DNA from: Cocos nucifera
Taxonomy: Eukaryota; Streptophyta; Magnoliopsida; Arecales; Arecaceae
Direction: 5' to 3'
DNA: 64,000 bases
NCBI GenBank assembly: GCA_006176705.1
Contig: QRFJ01000023.1
Location: 146,501-210,500 of the forward strand
Below are positions 33,090 to 45,020 of this stretch, piece by piece (the stretch's first letter is position 1; each line of letters opens with the position of its first letter). The notes below the pieces were generated by a model. That model saw only the letters and a list, made by a program, of their open reading frames with translations. It ran no database searches and was not told the origin of the DNA. Made by a program: the position numbers and the translations under genes.

Positions 33090-34915
33090 TGTTGGTGCAG
33101 AATCTAGTTGACGTCGAATCGAGCTGGAGTTGAGGAAGAAGAGGTCGCCGCCAGTAACCTACAAAATAAAGTTTCGTCCGGAGTCGGTGGTGGCGGCTCC
33201 GGTAGGATCCTCCGACGATCAAGTCAGCTCTTCTAGCCAACAGAAATGGAGTGCTCAGACAAGAATTCAGTAGAGTTTTGGAAAGAAGAAGAGAGCTTAG
33301 AGGAAACAAATTTGGAGGGTCCTTTTTTATAGACGAAGCTTATTGTAACCATTCGATAGTGGGCCGCTCGGAGCCACGTGGAGTTTGTTATGGAGAGTGA
33401 TGTTCGTTGTTGTAATGTGATCGTTCGGTAGTGGGCCGCTCGAGTCCACGTGGAGTTTGTTATGGAGAATGATGTCCGTTGTCAAGAAGTGATCGTTCAT
33501 TGAGATTTAATAGTCGAAGTTCGGAGGAAGTAGGCATTGGTTGGTGAAGAGCTTTGACATACATCAATTTCAGAGGAGTTTGGACTCCTAGAGGGTATAC
33601 GACTAGAGGAAATCATCCGGAAGGAATGCTAGCTGAACTCTAAAAGTAATCCACTAGAAGAATCCGACTGAAGAAGATGTCCGAAAGGAGTTCAGCTCCT
33701 GGAGGAATCCGACTGAAGAAGAAGTCTGGAAGGAGTTCGGCCGAAGGAGAAGTTCGAAAGAAGTTTGGCTTCTGAAGGAATCTGACTGAAAAAAAAAATT
33801 CGGAAGGAGTTCGGCTTCTAAAAAAACTTGACTGAAGGAGAAATTCGTAAGGAGTTCGACTCCTGGAGAAGTTTGACTGAAAGAGAAATCTGAAAGAAGT
33901 TTGGCTCCTGGAGAAACTTGATTGAAGGAGAAATCCATAAGAAGTTTGGCTCTTGGAGGAGTCCGATTGAAGGAGAAATTCGGAGGAAGTTCGACTCCTA
34001 GAGGAGAAGTCCGGAAGGAGTTTGGCTTTTGGAGAAACTTGACTGAAGGAGAAATCCATAGAAAGTTCGACTCCTGGAGAAGTCCGATTGAAGGAGAAGT
34101 CCGAAAGAAGTTCGGCTCCTAGAAGAACTTGACTGAAGAAGAAATCCGTAAGGAGTTTGCCTCCTGAAGGAACTTGACTGAAGGAGAAATCCGTAAGGAG
34201 TTCGGCTCTTAGAGGAGTCCGACTGAAGGAGAAATTTGGTAAGAGTTCGGCTCCTAGAGAAACTTAACTGAAAGTAAAATCCGTAAGAAGTTTGGCTCTT
34301 GGAGGAGTCCGACTGAAGGAGTTTGGCTTCTAGAGGAACTTGACTGAAGAAAAAATCCATAGGAAGTTCGACTGAAGGAGTTCGGCTTCTGGAGGAACTT
34401 GACTGAAAGAGAAATCCGTAAGGAGTTTGGCTCTTGGAGGAATCTGACTAAAGGAGTTCGGCTTTTGGAGGAACTTAACTGAAAGAGAAATCTGTAAGAA
34501 GTTCGGCTCTTGGAGAAGTCTGACTGAAGAAAAAATTTGAAGGAAGTTTGGCTCCTGGAGGAGTTTGACTGAAAGAAAAATTTGAAAGAAGTTCGACTCC
34601 TGGAGGAATTTGACTAAAGGAGAAATTCGTAAGGAGTTTGGCTCTTGGAGGAGTCAGACTGAAAGAAAAATTCGGAAGGAGTTCGATTTCTGAAGGAACC
34701 TGACTAAAAGAGAAATCCGTAAGGAGTTCGGTCACTGGAGGGGCCCGACTGATGAAGAAGTAATCTAGAAGGAGTTCGATTGAAGTCCGAAAGAAGTTCG
34801 ACTGGAATTCGACCGTTGGAGGGAGAATTTTTTATTAAAGCTCTTCCATGATTACCAATTGCATTAGGCTAAGCATTAGACTGGACTTTGGTAGGAGTGA
34901 AATTTATCCCCAACA
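33090..34915 (-). repeat. 3' LTR of the third Tat-type element
   Basis: 1826 bp. The left 560 bp matches the other LTR unit for unit. From about 33650 to 34780 it is a degenerate array of about 24 units of 45 bp (for example gaaggagaaatccgtaagga plus gttcggctcttggagg). The array gives long false Ser-rich open frames. Confidence 0.93.
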
Positions 34916-34984
34916 ATAGTCCTCCCACTCTCGAGTTTGAAATTTGAAGGAAGTACAAAAAAGACGACTGCCAAAGTCCTTTTT

Positions 34985-35855
34985 TGGGCTCTATACCCAT
35001 CGAGGTTGAAGCTCGGAAGAGATCTTATCTTCAGTCGAGGTTGAAGTTGAAGTTGAAGCTCGGGGGAGATATTATCTCCAACCGAGGTTGAAGAAGATCT
35101 TATCTCTTATTGACGTAGAAGCTCGGGAGAGATCTTATCTCCAGCCGAGGTTGAAGTTAAAGTTGAAGCTCAGGGGAGATCTTATCTCCAGCTGAGGTTG
35201 AAGAAGATCTCTATCTCTTGTTGACGTAGACGTTGAAGCTCGGAGGAGATCTTATCTCCAGCCGAGGTTGAAGGAGATCTTATCTCCTGTTGCCATAGAC
35301 GTTGAAGCTCAGGAGAGATCTTATCTCCAATCGAGGTTGAAGTTGAAGTTGAAGCTCGGAGAAGATCTTATCCCCAGTTGAGGTTGAAGGAGATCTTATC
35401 TCCTGTTGACGTAGACGTTGAAGCTCGAGGGAGATCTTATCTCTAGTCGAGGTTGAAGGAGATCTTATCTCCTGTTGACGTAAACATTGAAGCTCGAGGG
35501 AGATCTTATCTCCAGTCGAGGTTGAAGGAGATCTTATCTTCTATTGACATAGACGTTGAAGCTCGGAGGAGATCTTATCTCCAGTCGAGATTGAAGTTGA
35601 AGCTCGAGAGAGATCTTATCTCCAGCCGAGATTGAAGAAGATCTTATCTCCTGTTGACATAGAAGCTCGGAAGAGATCTTATCTCCAGTCGAGGTTGAAG
35701 GAGATCTTATCTCCTGTTGATGTAGACATTGAAGCTCAGAGAAGATCTTATCTTCAGTCGAGGTTGAAGGAGATCTTATCTCCTGTTGACATAGACGCTG
35801 AAGCTCGGGGGAGATCTTATCTCCAACCGAGGTTGAAGAAGATCTTATCTTTTGT
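34985..35855. repeat. About 69 bp tandem array with GGAGAT/ATCTCC dyads
   Basis: Units contain gttgaagctcgg, a ggagatcttatctcc dyad, cgaggttgaa, a second such dyad and tgttgacgtagac. Some units are half length. It lies between integrase and the 3' LTR. Confidence 0.92.
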
Positions 35856-35879
35856 CATTATTGGACACAATAGGACCAT

Positions 35880-36540
35880 TATTGGGGCTTGTCCTCTCAT
35901 CCCATTTAAAATGAATGAGGTCTTCTACTTTGCTCACGTTAGGATGAGGTTCTCCTCCTATTCCTAATGGGCGGTGGGGGTATATAGGGCCGTTGTTAGG
36001 GCCTCTCCTCCCATCTCGTCTAAAATGAATGAGGTCTTCAAATTTGCTCACGTTAGGATAAAGTTCTCCTCCTGTTCCTAATGAACTGTGGGGGTACATA
36101 GGGCCATTGTCAGGGCCTCTCCCCCCATCTTATCTAAAATGAACGAGGTCTTCGACTTTGCTCACATTAGGACGAGATTTTTCTCTTGTTCCTAATGGGC
36201 TATGGGGGAACATAGGACCGTTGTCAGGGCCTCTCCCCCCATCTTATCTAAAATAAATGAGACCTTCAACTTTGCTCACATTAGGACGAGATTCTCCTTC
36301 TGTTCCTAACGGACTGTGGGGTACATAGGGCTGCTGTCAGGGCCTCTCCCCCCATCTCATCTAAAATGAACGAGGCTTTCAACTTTTCTCACATTAGGAT
36401 GAGATTCTCCTTCTGTTTCTAATGGACTATGGGGGTACATAGGAGCGTTGTCAGGGCCTCTCCTCCTATCTCATCTAAAATGAATAAGGTCTTCAACTTT
36501 GCTCACATTAGGACGAGGTTCTCCTCCTGTTCCTAACATG
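35880..36540. repeat. 114 bp tandem array, about six units
   Basis: The phrase gggcctctcc starts at 35999, 36113 and 36227, giving a 114 bp period. Each unit has taaaatgaatgaggtcttc, gctcac.ttaggacgag and a tctcctcctgttcctaa stretch. Confidence 0.92.
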
Positions 36541-36689
36541 GCCACTTTTGGTTATCTCTTTCCTATCATCACATAGTTCTTGTACCAAGAAACAATAATG
36601 TTGAAATTAAGAAGTTTTATTAAAGAAAAATTACTGGTAGTACATTTTCAAATTTTTTGAGTTCTAAGATCATGGAAGCGTTGTTCCTT

Positions 36690-37890
36690 CAAGCTCCTTC
36701 AGATGATAATTTTCTGGCTAGACGACCTCTACCACTTCATATGGGCCTTTTTAATTTGGAGCAAGCTTCCCCTGGCTCTGAGGCTGAGAGACGGTGGCTC
36801 GCCGTAGTATTAAGTCCTCCATTTTGAATGTTTTACTTCTGACTCTGGAGTTATAGTATGAGACCATCCTTCGTCGGTAGGCTGCCATTCGAACCTGAGC
36901 TTCCTCCCTTTTTTCTTCCAGCAGATCGAGGTTAACTCTGAGGTCCTGTGGGTTACGCTGCTCGTTGAAGGTCATGATCCATGTTGATGGAAGTTTAAGT
37001 TTGATTAGGATGACTGCCTCTGTTCTAAAAGTCAAGACGAATGGTGTTTCTCCAGTCGGCAGTCTTTGAGTAGTTTTGTACGCCTAGAGGACGTGGTAGA
37101 GTTCGTCCACCCAGGCCTCCTTTGCTCTGTCGAACCTTATCTTGATGCCTTGCAGCAGAGTTCGATTGGTCACTTCAGCTTTCCCATTTACTTATGGGTG
37201 AGCTACCGATGTGAGGTGGTGGGAGATGTTTAGGTCCTTGCAGAACTCGACGAACCTAGTCTTAGCGAACTGTCGCCCGTTATCTATTATGAGAGTTCGA
37301 GGCAAGCAGAACCAGCAGACTATTGACTTTCAGATGAAATCCTGTACCTTAGCCTCAATAATTTTTGCTAGTGGTTTGGCTTCGACCCATTTGGTGAAGT
37401 AGTCGATCGCGATCAGAAGAAACTTTCGTTGCCCGGATGTCATCGAAAAAGGGTCAAGTATGTCCATTTCCCACTGCGCAAATGGCCAAGATGCACTTAG
37501 CGGAGTAAGCTCGGAGGGCAACTATCTTTGTATATTTGCATTCTTCTAACAGCGGTCATATTTTCTAACATATTCCATAGAATCATGGTACAAGGTCGGT
37601 CAATAGTATCCTTGTCGAAGTAGTTTTTATGATAGGGATCTGGCTCCTACATGACTTTCACAAATTCTCTCATGCACCTCCTATAATGTGAAGTCGACCT
37701 CTGAAGATCGGAGACATCTCAGAAGCAATAACAAATATAATCTCTTATACAACTTGCCCTCATACAAAACATACCGAGAGGCTTGATTCCTGAGTTTTCG
37801 AGCTTCTTTCGGATCACGAGGAAGAACTTCCTCTTTGAGGTAGGCAACCAACGGGTCAATCCAGCTTGGCTCGAGCTTCGTCTGCATAAC
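36690..37890 (-). pseudogene. Integrase of the third Tat-type element
   Basis: Minus strand. 37681-37887 holds the pre-integrase PSWIDPLVAYLKEE segment. Next come the core motifs QWEMDILDPF (about 37450-37480), LIIDNGRQF (about 37270-37300) and KAEVTNRTLL (about 37150-37180), so D, D and E are all present. The C-terminus has LDLLEEKREEAQVRMAAY (36751-37035) and YEVVEVV near 36715. Interrupted by stops. Confidence 0.85.
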
Positions 37891-38790
37891 GACCTATGAT
37901 TCCTCCGAGCTTGGGCATTTTAGAATTTTGAAAAATACTTTTTTAGATAGTTCGACGGGGGTTGAAGTGGCCAATTTAGAGAGGAGGTCGACTTTTGTAT
38001 TTTTTGCCCTCGAAATCTATCGAATGCCAAAACTATTGAAGGCCGGAGTCAAATTCTTTACTTTTTCAAGATATTTTATCATACTTTTCTTCTGTGCTTC
38101 ATAGTTGCCACTAACTTGGCCGACCACTAACTGACAATCATTGTAGATTTGAAGTCAATCTACTTTCAACTCTCTTGCTATTTTTAATCCGACGATCAAT
38201 GCCTCATATTCAGTTCATTATTAGTTGCAGAGAATTCGAAGCATAGCGCGTACTCGACAACGACTTCCTCGGAGCTGACTAAGACTAACCCTGCATCTGC
38301 TCCAGTGGAGTTGGACGAACCATCCACCTACAGGATTCAAAAATCTTCGAAAAGATCGGCACTCTCTTCAGAGAGGCTCGGTTGCGACAGTAGAGTATCG
38401 ATCTCATTCTGTTCAAGCTCGGCATCATCTAGAATGGTACATTCTACTATAAAATCTATCAATATCTGAGCTTTGATTGATGATCGAGGTCGATAATTGA
38501 TGTTGAATTTTATGAGCTCGATTGTCCATTTTGTGATTCTTTCGAAAGCATCCATTCGATGAAGGACTATTTTTATTGGTTGATCCATGCGGACCGTTAT
38601 GGTGTGTCCTTAAAAGTAAGGTTGGAGTCTCCTGGCAATAATTAGAAAAGAATAAGTTAATTTTTCTAGCTTAAAGTACCTGATCTCTGCATCCCTTAGG
38701 ATCCGACTTATATAGTAGATCGATCGCTGCATCTTCGCTTCCTCCTTGACCAGGACCGCTGCCAAGGTCGTCGGAGAGACCGCTAGGTAT
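37890..38790 (-). pseudogene. RNase H of the third Tat-type element
   Basis: Minus strand. ITKWTIELIKFNINYRPRSS and LIDFIVECT (38337-38588) precede the RNase H core; the typical NNE.EAL stretch (about 38190-38240) is broken by a stop. The TWL-type end lies near 37990. Confidence 0.7.
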
Positions 38791-39600
38791 AAGAATAATT
38801 CTTCTCCAGGTTCGGGCTTTGCCAGTAGTGGGGGTGAGCTGAGGTAATTTTTGAGCTCCTCAAACGTTCGATGGTACTCTATCGTCTAGTAGAAGTTCTT
38901 TGGTTGCTTGAGAATTTGGAAGAAGGGCATGCATCGCTCGGCCGATCTCGAGATGAAGTACTTTAGGGATGCCACTTTTTCAGTTAGACGCTGAACTTTT
39001 TTGATTGTTTTTGAAGTAGTCATCTTCTAAATAGCTTAAATTTTCTTTGAATTTGCTTCAATCCCGCACCTTGACACCATAAACCCTAAAAACTTTTCTG
39101 AGGTCACACCAAAGGCGCACTTGATCAGGTTTAGCTTCATCTTATGCTTCCTGAGTGCACTGAAGATTTCTTCGAGGTCAATAAGGTGATTTATAGAAGC
39201 TCAACTTTTGACGAGCATGTCATCCACATACATCTCCATATTGTGGCCGATCTGCTCTTAAAAAATCTTGTTGATCAGGCGCTGGTATGTTGCCCCTACA
39301 TTCTTGAGCCCAAAGGGTATAACCCTATAACAGTAAAGACCACGGTCAGTAATAAAAGTAATTTTCTCCTCGAACTTTGGTGCCATCCGTATCTGGTTAT
39401 AGTCAGAGAAGACGTCCATGAAAGTGAGAAGCTCGTGGCCCGAGGTTGCATCTATCAGTTGATCAATTCTGGAAAGAGGGTAGCTATCCTTTAGGTAGGC
39501 TTTGTTCAGCCTTTTAAAGTCTATACACATCCTCCATTTATTGTTTGCCTTTTTGACGAAGATCATGTTTGAGACCCAAGTTGGATAATTAACTTTTCGG
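38791..39600 (-). pseudogene. Reverse transcriptase of the third Tat-type element
   Basis: 39258-39566 gives KANNKWRMCIDFKRLNKAYL, FMDVFSDYNQIRMA and YCYRVIPFGLKNVGATYQRL. The intact-looking MYVDDMLVKS follows at about 39205-39235. Downstream thumb and connection motifs (KTIKKVQRLTEKVASL) are in broken frames. Confidence 0.87.
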
Positions 39601-39962
39601 ATGAATTCAACTTTGAGGAGCCTATCTATTTTTTCTGCAATTGCTTTCTACCTCTCCGGTGCATGATTGCACATCTTCTCTTTTACCGATCGATTCTTAG
39701 GATCAACGGTCAGCCGATATTTCATGACCTCGGTGTCAATTTTTGGCATATCCACTGGGATCCAGGCGAAGACATCTGCATTCCTTCGTAAAAAGGTGAT
39801 GAGCTATTTTCAAACTTCATCTTTTAGATTGGAGCCAATTTGTACCGTATGCTCTACATTTTCGTCATTCAGGGGGATGGTCATAAGGTCTTCTATGGGC
39901 TCATTCCGTTCTTTGGCAAGGTCATCGCGGACATCCAACCCATCAATAGGATAAGGGTCGGA
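39601..39962 (-). other. Linker between protease and RT, third Tat-type element
   Basis: Minus-strand continuation of pol with stops; no domain recognised. Confidence 0.4.
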
Positions 39963-40350
39963 CTATTCTTCCTTATGCAGGACGATTGAGTAGCAGTGCC
40001 TTGCTAGAGCTTGATCTTTCTTGACCTCTCCAATCCCATGACTTATCAGAAACTTCATCTTCAAATAGTAAGTTGATACCACTGTCTGAAGTACATTTAG
40101 ATCAGATCGGCCGAGAATAGCATTATAGGTAGATGGAGCCTTTACGACTAAAAAATTAACTTGTGTCTTAGCCAACTTCGGGCATTGCCCTGTAGTTACA
40201 GCCAAAGTTATTATGCCCTCAACTGGTACAGCATCGCTAGTGAAGCCTACCAATGAAAAGTTCATAGCTCCCAAGTGGTTATTGAGCAAGGACATTTTTG
40301 AGAAAGCATCATAAAATAAAATATCGATCGAGCTTTCATTATCTCCAAAA
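39963..40350 (-). pseudogene. Aspartic protease of the third Tat-type element
   Basis: GDNESSIDILFYDAF near the N-terminal end (about 40310-40350, adjoining frame), then YNAILGRSDLNVLQTVVSTY. Like the second Tat-type element it has D-N-E where D-[ST]-G is expected. Confidence 0.78.
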
Positions 40351-40909
40351 TGCGGTGTACATCATAATCAGCAATATTTAAAGAAATTACAACCGCATCA
40401 TTGTGCGAAAATGGGACTCCTTAGGCATCTGCCTCAGTGAAGGTTATGAGTTCTTCAGTCCTTCATCTCTTCACTGATTCCTCAGATCCGTCGGTCTCTT
40501 CTCGCCAAAGTCCCTCCGAGATAGTGTTGATAATACCGAGAGGCGGTCAATCTCCTTATTGATCCTTTCCTTGGTGGTTCAGACTGCGGCAGTACCCTTG
40601 GTCGATCTTTCCATCCTTCAGGCCAACGCCGCAAGAATCGGTCGAGTCTGCCTCGTCTGATAAGCTCCTCGATCTCATCTTGGAGCTGAATACACTCCTT
40701 AGTATCGTAACCATGGTCACGATGACAAAGGCAGAACTTGTTGGATTGCGCTTGTCGGGGTGCGTATGTATTCTTTTCGGTCTTGGCAGTTACTCTCTGA
40801 TTTTCATCAGTACTTAAATTTTTGGAGCATTGAGAGGAACATAATTATGAAATCTTCGGAGGGGAGAATCCCACCGTGCCCTTCTATCGGGGCTTCCCTG
40901 CCTCCAAGC
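40351..40909 (-). other. Gag C-terminal region of the third Tat-type element
   Basis: Broken minus-strand frames, Arg/Ser/Pro-rich, with a 'C.FCHRDHGYDT'-like stretch near 40705-40740. This is the usual place for a zinc-knuckle segment. Confidence 0.4.
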
Positions 40910-42113
40910 CTAAGGAAGAGTTTGGGCTCGCTTGCGCTCAGAGAAAGTTCGGGAGCGCGGTCGAGCTTCACTCGACTTTCCTTCCTTAGTAGGACTATCC
41001 GGCTTACTGATTTGCCGCTCTCCAATGGCTTTATTGTCCTTAGCCTTGAAGGCCTCTTCAGCTTGGACATAACCTTCAGCCCAAGCAAGTATATTGACAA
41101 AGTTTTTGAGATACTTCTTTTCTAGGAAGAACAGTAAATCATTCTTCTGAAGGCCACTCTTGAATGCGACCATTGCAATAGACTGATCTAGATTTGGGAC
41201 CTCCAATGCAGCAGCATTAAACTAGATGACATAAGTCCGGATGGATTCTCCCTCCTTCTGCTTGATGTTCATCAGAAAATCCAAACCTTGGTAGGAACGT
41301 CGGTTGCTAATAAAATAAGCCACAAACTGATGGCTCATCTGATAAAAAAAAGATGGTATCCAGCTTAAGGGCTGAGTACCAATTCTTGACTGCTTCCTTG
41401 AGGGTGGATGAAAAAGTTCGACATAAAATGGCATTTGACGCACCATGGAGCAGCAGCATCATTCGAAAGGCCTTCAGATGGTCGACTGGATCGGTGATTC
41501 CGTCGTAACTCTCAAACTAAGGGAGCTTAAAGTTTAGCAGGATCGATTTCTGCATAATCATCTGAAGAAAAGGAGGGTCAATGCAAATATCATTACCATG
41601 GGTGGAGAGAGCGTGATGGAGTTCTTCAATTCGTTGACTCATTTTCTAGGGCTTTTGATCAAAGAGATCTTCACGATCGTTGATCTCCAAGTTTTTTGGC
41701 CGAGCGGGTGTGAAGCCTCCCCCTGGGTCGAGTCATGGTCCGAGCAAAGGTCCTCCATCCTCTGCTTTCTCTTTTCAGAGATCAAAGGTCGGACAGTCCA
41801 AGTCGACCATCCCAAGACCGCATTATAGGGCTTCGGAGAGGCCTACTCCGACCGAATCAATGTCGGGGCCTCCCGACATATGGCCTGCATCGTATTTGTA
41901 AGATCACGAACCTGTTGAACCAGCAGGTTGAACTGCTCCGCATCCACCATGGATGCAGGCGGAGCCTGAGTTGTCAGGACTGGAGTGGGAGTGGATAGGT
42001 CTGGACAAGATTTGGCTGCAGAGGTCGTTGATTGCTGAGTCAAAACTTTTCTGGTAGGTATTTTTTTTGGAGAAGAACTCTAGAGAGGAAGAAGAAAGAT
42101 CACTATCGAGCAC
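40910..42113 (-). pseudogene. Gag of the third Tat-type element
   Basis: Pieces at 41904-42113, 41222-41446 and 40910-41206: the start of the frame, then FVAYFISNRRSYQGLDFLMN and IKQKEGESIRTYV, then QSIAMVAFKSGLQKNDLLFF and an Ala/Glu-rich helix. Same architecture as the gag at 26690-27308. Frameshifted. Confidence 0.8.
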
Positions 42114-42148
42114 TCATTTTAGAATAAGAATACCTCAGGAATAGAGTA

Positions 42149-42165
42149 CCTTTCCTCTAGCGCCA
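42149..42165 (-). other. Primer-binding site of the third Tat-type element
   Basis: Minus strand TGGCGCTAGAGGAAAGG, two bases inside the 5' LTR. It begins with TGG, as required for pairing to a tRNA CCA end. Which tRNA is not assigned. Confidence 0.8.
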
Positions 42166-42167
42166 CC

Positions 42168-43969
42168 TGTTAGTGTAGAATTTGGTTGATGCTGAATCGA
42201 GATGGAGTTGAGAAAGAAGAGGTCACCATCGATGACCTATAAAATAAAATTCCATCCGGAGTCGGTGGTGGTGGCTCCGACAGGACCCTCCGACGATCAA
42301 GTCAGCTCTTCTAACCAATAAAAATGAAGTGCTCCGACAAGAATTCAGCAGAGTTTTGGGAAGGAGAAGAGAGCTTAGAGAAAGTATATCTGGAGGATCT
42401 CTTTTTATAGATAGAGCTTACCATAACCGTTCGGTAGCGGGCCGCTCGTGGCCATATGAAGTTTGTTATGGAGAGTGGTGTCCGTAGTTATGATGTGGCC
42501 ATTCGGTAGTGGGCCGCTCGGGGCCACATGGAGTTTGTTATAGAGAATGATGTCTGTTGCCACGAAGTGACCGTTCGTTGAGATTTAATAGTCAAAGTTT
42601 GGAGGAAGCAGGCATTGATTGATGAAAAGCTTTGACATACATCAATTCCAAAGGAGTTCGAACTCCTAAAGGGTATACAGTTAGAGGGGATCATCTGGGA
42701 GGAATGCTAGCTGAACTCTGAAAGTAATCCATTGGAGGAATTCGACTGAAGGAGAAGTTCGGAAGGAGTTTGATTCCTGAATGAATCCGATTGAAGGGAA
42801 AGTCTGGAAGGAGTTTGGCTCCTGAAGGAGTTCGGTCAAAGGAGAAGTCTGAAAGGAGTTCGGCTCCTAGAGGAATTCGACTGAAGAAGAAATCCAGAAG
42901 AAGTATGACTTTTAGAGGAAGTTGACTGAAGGAGAAATTCGTAAGGAGTTTGACTCCTGGAGGAGTCCAACTGAAAAAAAAATTTGAAAAAAGTTTGGCT
43001 CCTGGAGGAACTTGACTGAAGGAGAAATCCGTAAGGAGTTTGGCTTCTGGAGGAGTCCGACTGAAGAAAAAATTCGGAGGGAGTTTGTCTCCTGGAGTAG
43101 AAGTCTGGAAGGAGTTCGACTTCTGGAGGAACTTGACTGAAGAAAAAATCCATAGGAAGTTCGGCTCCTAGAGGAGTCCGACTGAAGAAAAAATTCATAA
43201 GGAGTTCGGCTCCTGAAGGAACTTGACTGAAGGAGAAATCCGTAAGAAGTTTGGTTCCTGGAGGAGTCGACTGAAGAAAAAATTCGAAAAGAGTTCGACT
43301 CCTAAAGAAACTTGACTGAAAGAGAAATTCGTAAGAAGTTCGACTCTTGGAGGAGTCCAACTGAAGGAGTTCGGCTTTTGGAGGAACTTAACTGAAGAAG
43401 AAATCCGTAGGAAGTTTGGCTCCTGGAAGAGTCTGATTGAAGGACTTCGGCTTCTGAAGAAACTTGACTGAAAGAGAAATCCATAAAGAGTTCGGCTCTT
43501 GGAGGAGTCCGACTTAAGAAGTTCGACTTCTGGAGGAACTTGATTGAAAGAGAAATCCATAAGAAGTTCGGCTCTTGGAGGAGTTCGACTGAAGGAGAAA
43601 TTCGGAGGAAGTTTGACTCCTAGAGGAGTCCGACTGAAAGAGAAATTTGGAAGAAGTTCGGCTTTTGGAGGAACTTGACTGAAGAAAAAATTCATAAGAA
43701 GTTCGGCTCCTGGAGGAGTCCAACTGAAAGAGAAATTTAGAAGGAGTTTGATTTTTGGAGAAACCTGATTGAAGGAGAAATCCATAAGGAATTCGATCGC
43801 TGGAGGGGTCCGATTGATGAAGAAGTAATCTGGAAGGAGTTCGATTGAAGTTTGGTTGGGGTTCGACCGTTGAAGGAAGAATTTCTGATTGAAGCACTTT
43901 CATGATTACCGATTGCATTAGGCTAAGCATTAGACTAGACTTTGGTGGGAGCAGGATTTATCCCCAACA
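42168..43969 (-). repeat. 5' LTR of the third Tat-type element
   Basis: 1802 bp, the partner of 33090-34915, with the same 45 bp array (about 42730-43840). TATA-like ttataaaaagagatcc on the minus strand near 42395-42410. Confidence 0.93.
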
Positions 43970-44049
43970 ACGGTTATTAGTAACTGCTGCCATAAATAGA
44001 CCTATGGTAGCAGTTATTTGTAACCACTAATATATATATATTTTATATT

Positions 44050-45020
44050 TTCTTTAAATATGATATAATTTTAAAATTTAATGTTTATTTTCACCATTCA
44101 TTATCTAAATAATTATCATTAGAGTATCTTCATAAAAGATCTCATTGATCCGATCGCTCTAGCTATGTTGATTAATAAAATTCAATTTCATCGATCATGA
44201 ATGATTGCATATTGATCTAATAGATAAAGATCATTAATGGATCCGAAAACTTACAATGATGATATTGGTGATGTTTGTAGCATACTATCAAAGTTTCACT
44301 TCAATCGGATATCGTTATCATTGTCAATTTAGCACTGAATGATTTTGGTCGTTAAATAAGAAACAAGTAATCAAAAGGCCAAACGACATCCGATTATAAG
44401 ATAATCTTTTAGATAAATGATTTTTGCTACAACTTTAATCATTTTTTATGATGATGATAAAAAAATGTAAACTATTTCTATAGGAACTATTCATGTTAAG
44501 CAGATCTTACAAAAGTATAAGTATAATTACTTAAGAAGTTTAAGAACGAGTATTGAGCAACGTATAGTTTTGGATCGTTCTTAGATGCACAGTTTGAATT
44601 TTACGATCACCATCATAAAAATGATTAAAGTAGTAGCTAAGATTATTTATCTAAAAAGTAATCTCATAATCGGATGCTGTTTGATCTTTTGATCATACTT
44701 TTTCATCTAATGGCCAAAATTATTTTGTACTAAATTGACCATGATAACGATATGTGATTGAAGTAAAACTTTAATAGTATGCTACAAATATCACCAAGAT
44801 CATTGTTGTAAATTTTTAAATTCATCGCTAGTCTCCATCTATCAGATCATTATGCTATCATTCATGGTTGTTGAAATCAAATTTTACTGATCGATGAAGC
44901 TAGGGCTATTAAATCGAGGCGGTATTTTATGACGATACTCTAATGATAATTATTTAGATAATAAGTAGTGAAGATGGACATTAAATTCTAAAATTATATC
45001 ATATTCAAAAAAAATAAAAA
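44050..45020. repeat. About 1 kb imperfect inverted repeat
   Basis: The left arm about 44050-44480 pairs with the right arm about 44585-45020. For example, atgatataattttaaaattt at about 44058 pairs with the reverse complement of aaattctaaaattatatcat near 44985. Likewise attatctaaataattatcat pairs near 44945, and ctacaactttaatcattttt pairs near 44620. The loop is about 100 bp. Confidence 0.9.

Larger units (their letters stand above)
33090..43969 (-). mobile_element. Complete Tat-type Ty3/gypsy retrotransposon (10.9 kb) with TSD
   Basis: LTRs at 33090-34915 and 42168-43969 start TGTTGG and end in ACA. The target-site duplication acggt lies at 33085-33089 and 43970-43974. PBS, gag, protease, RT, RNase H and integrase lie in order on the minus strand, followed by two tandem arrays and a purine-rich tract (about 34916-34935, minus gagagtgggagga) at the 3' LTR. 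All frames are broken, so it is non-autonomous. The LTRs have diverged visibly, so the insertion is not recent. Confidence 0.95.

Noticed and set aside
33640..34735. Many Ser/Phe/Gln-rich open frames (also 42836-43930 and 55636-56746)
   Set aside because: They are translations of the 45 bp LTR arrays, open because the period is a multiple of three.
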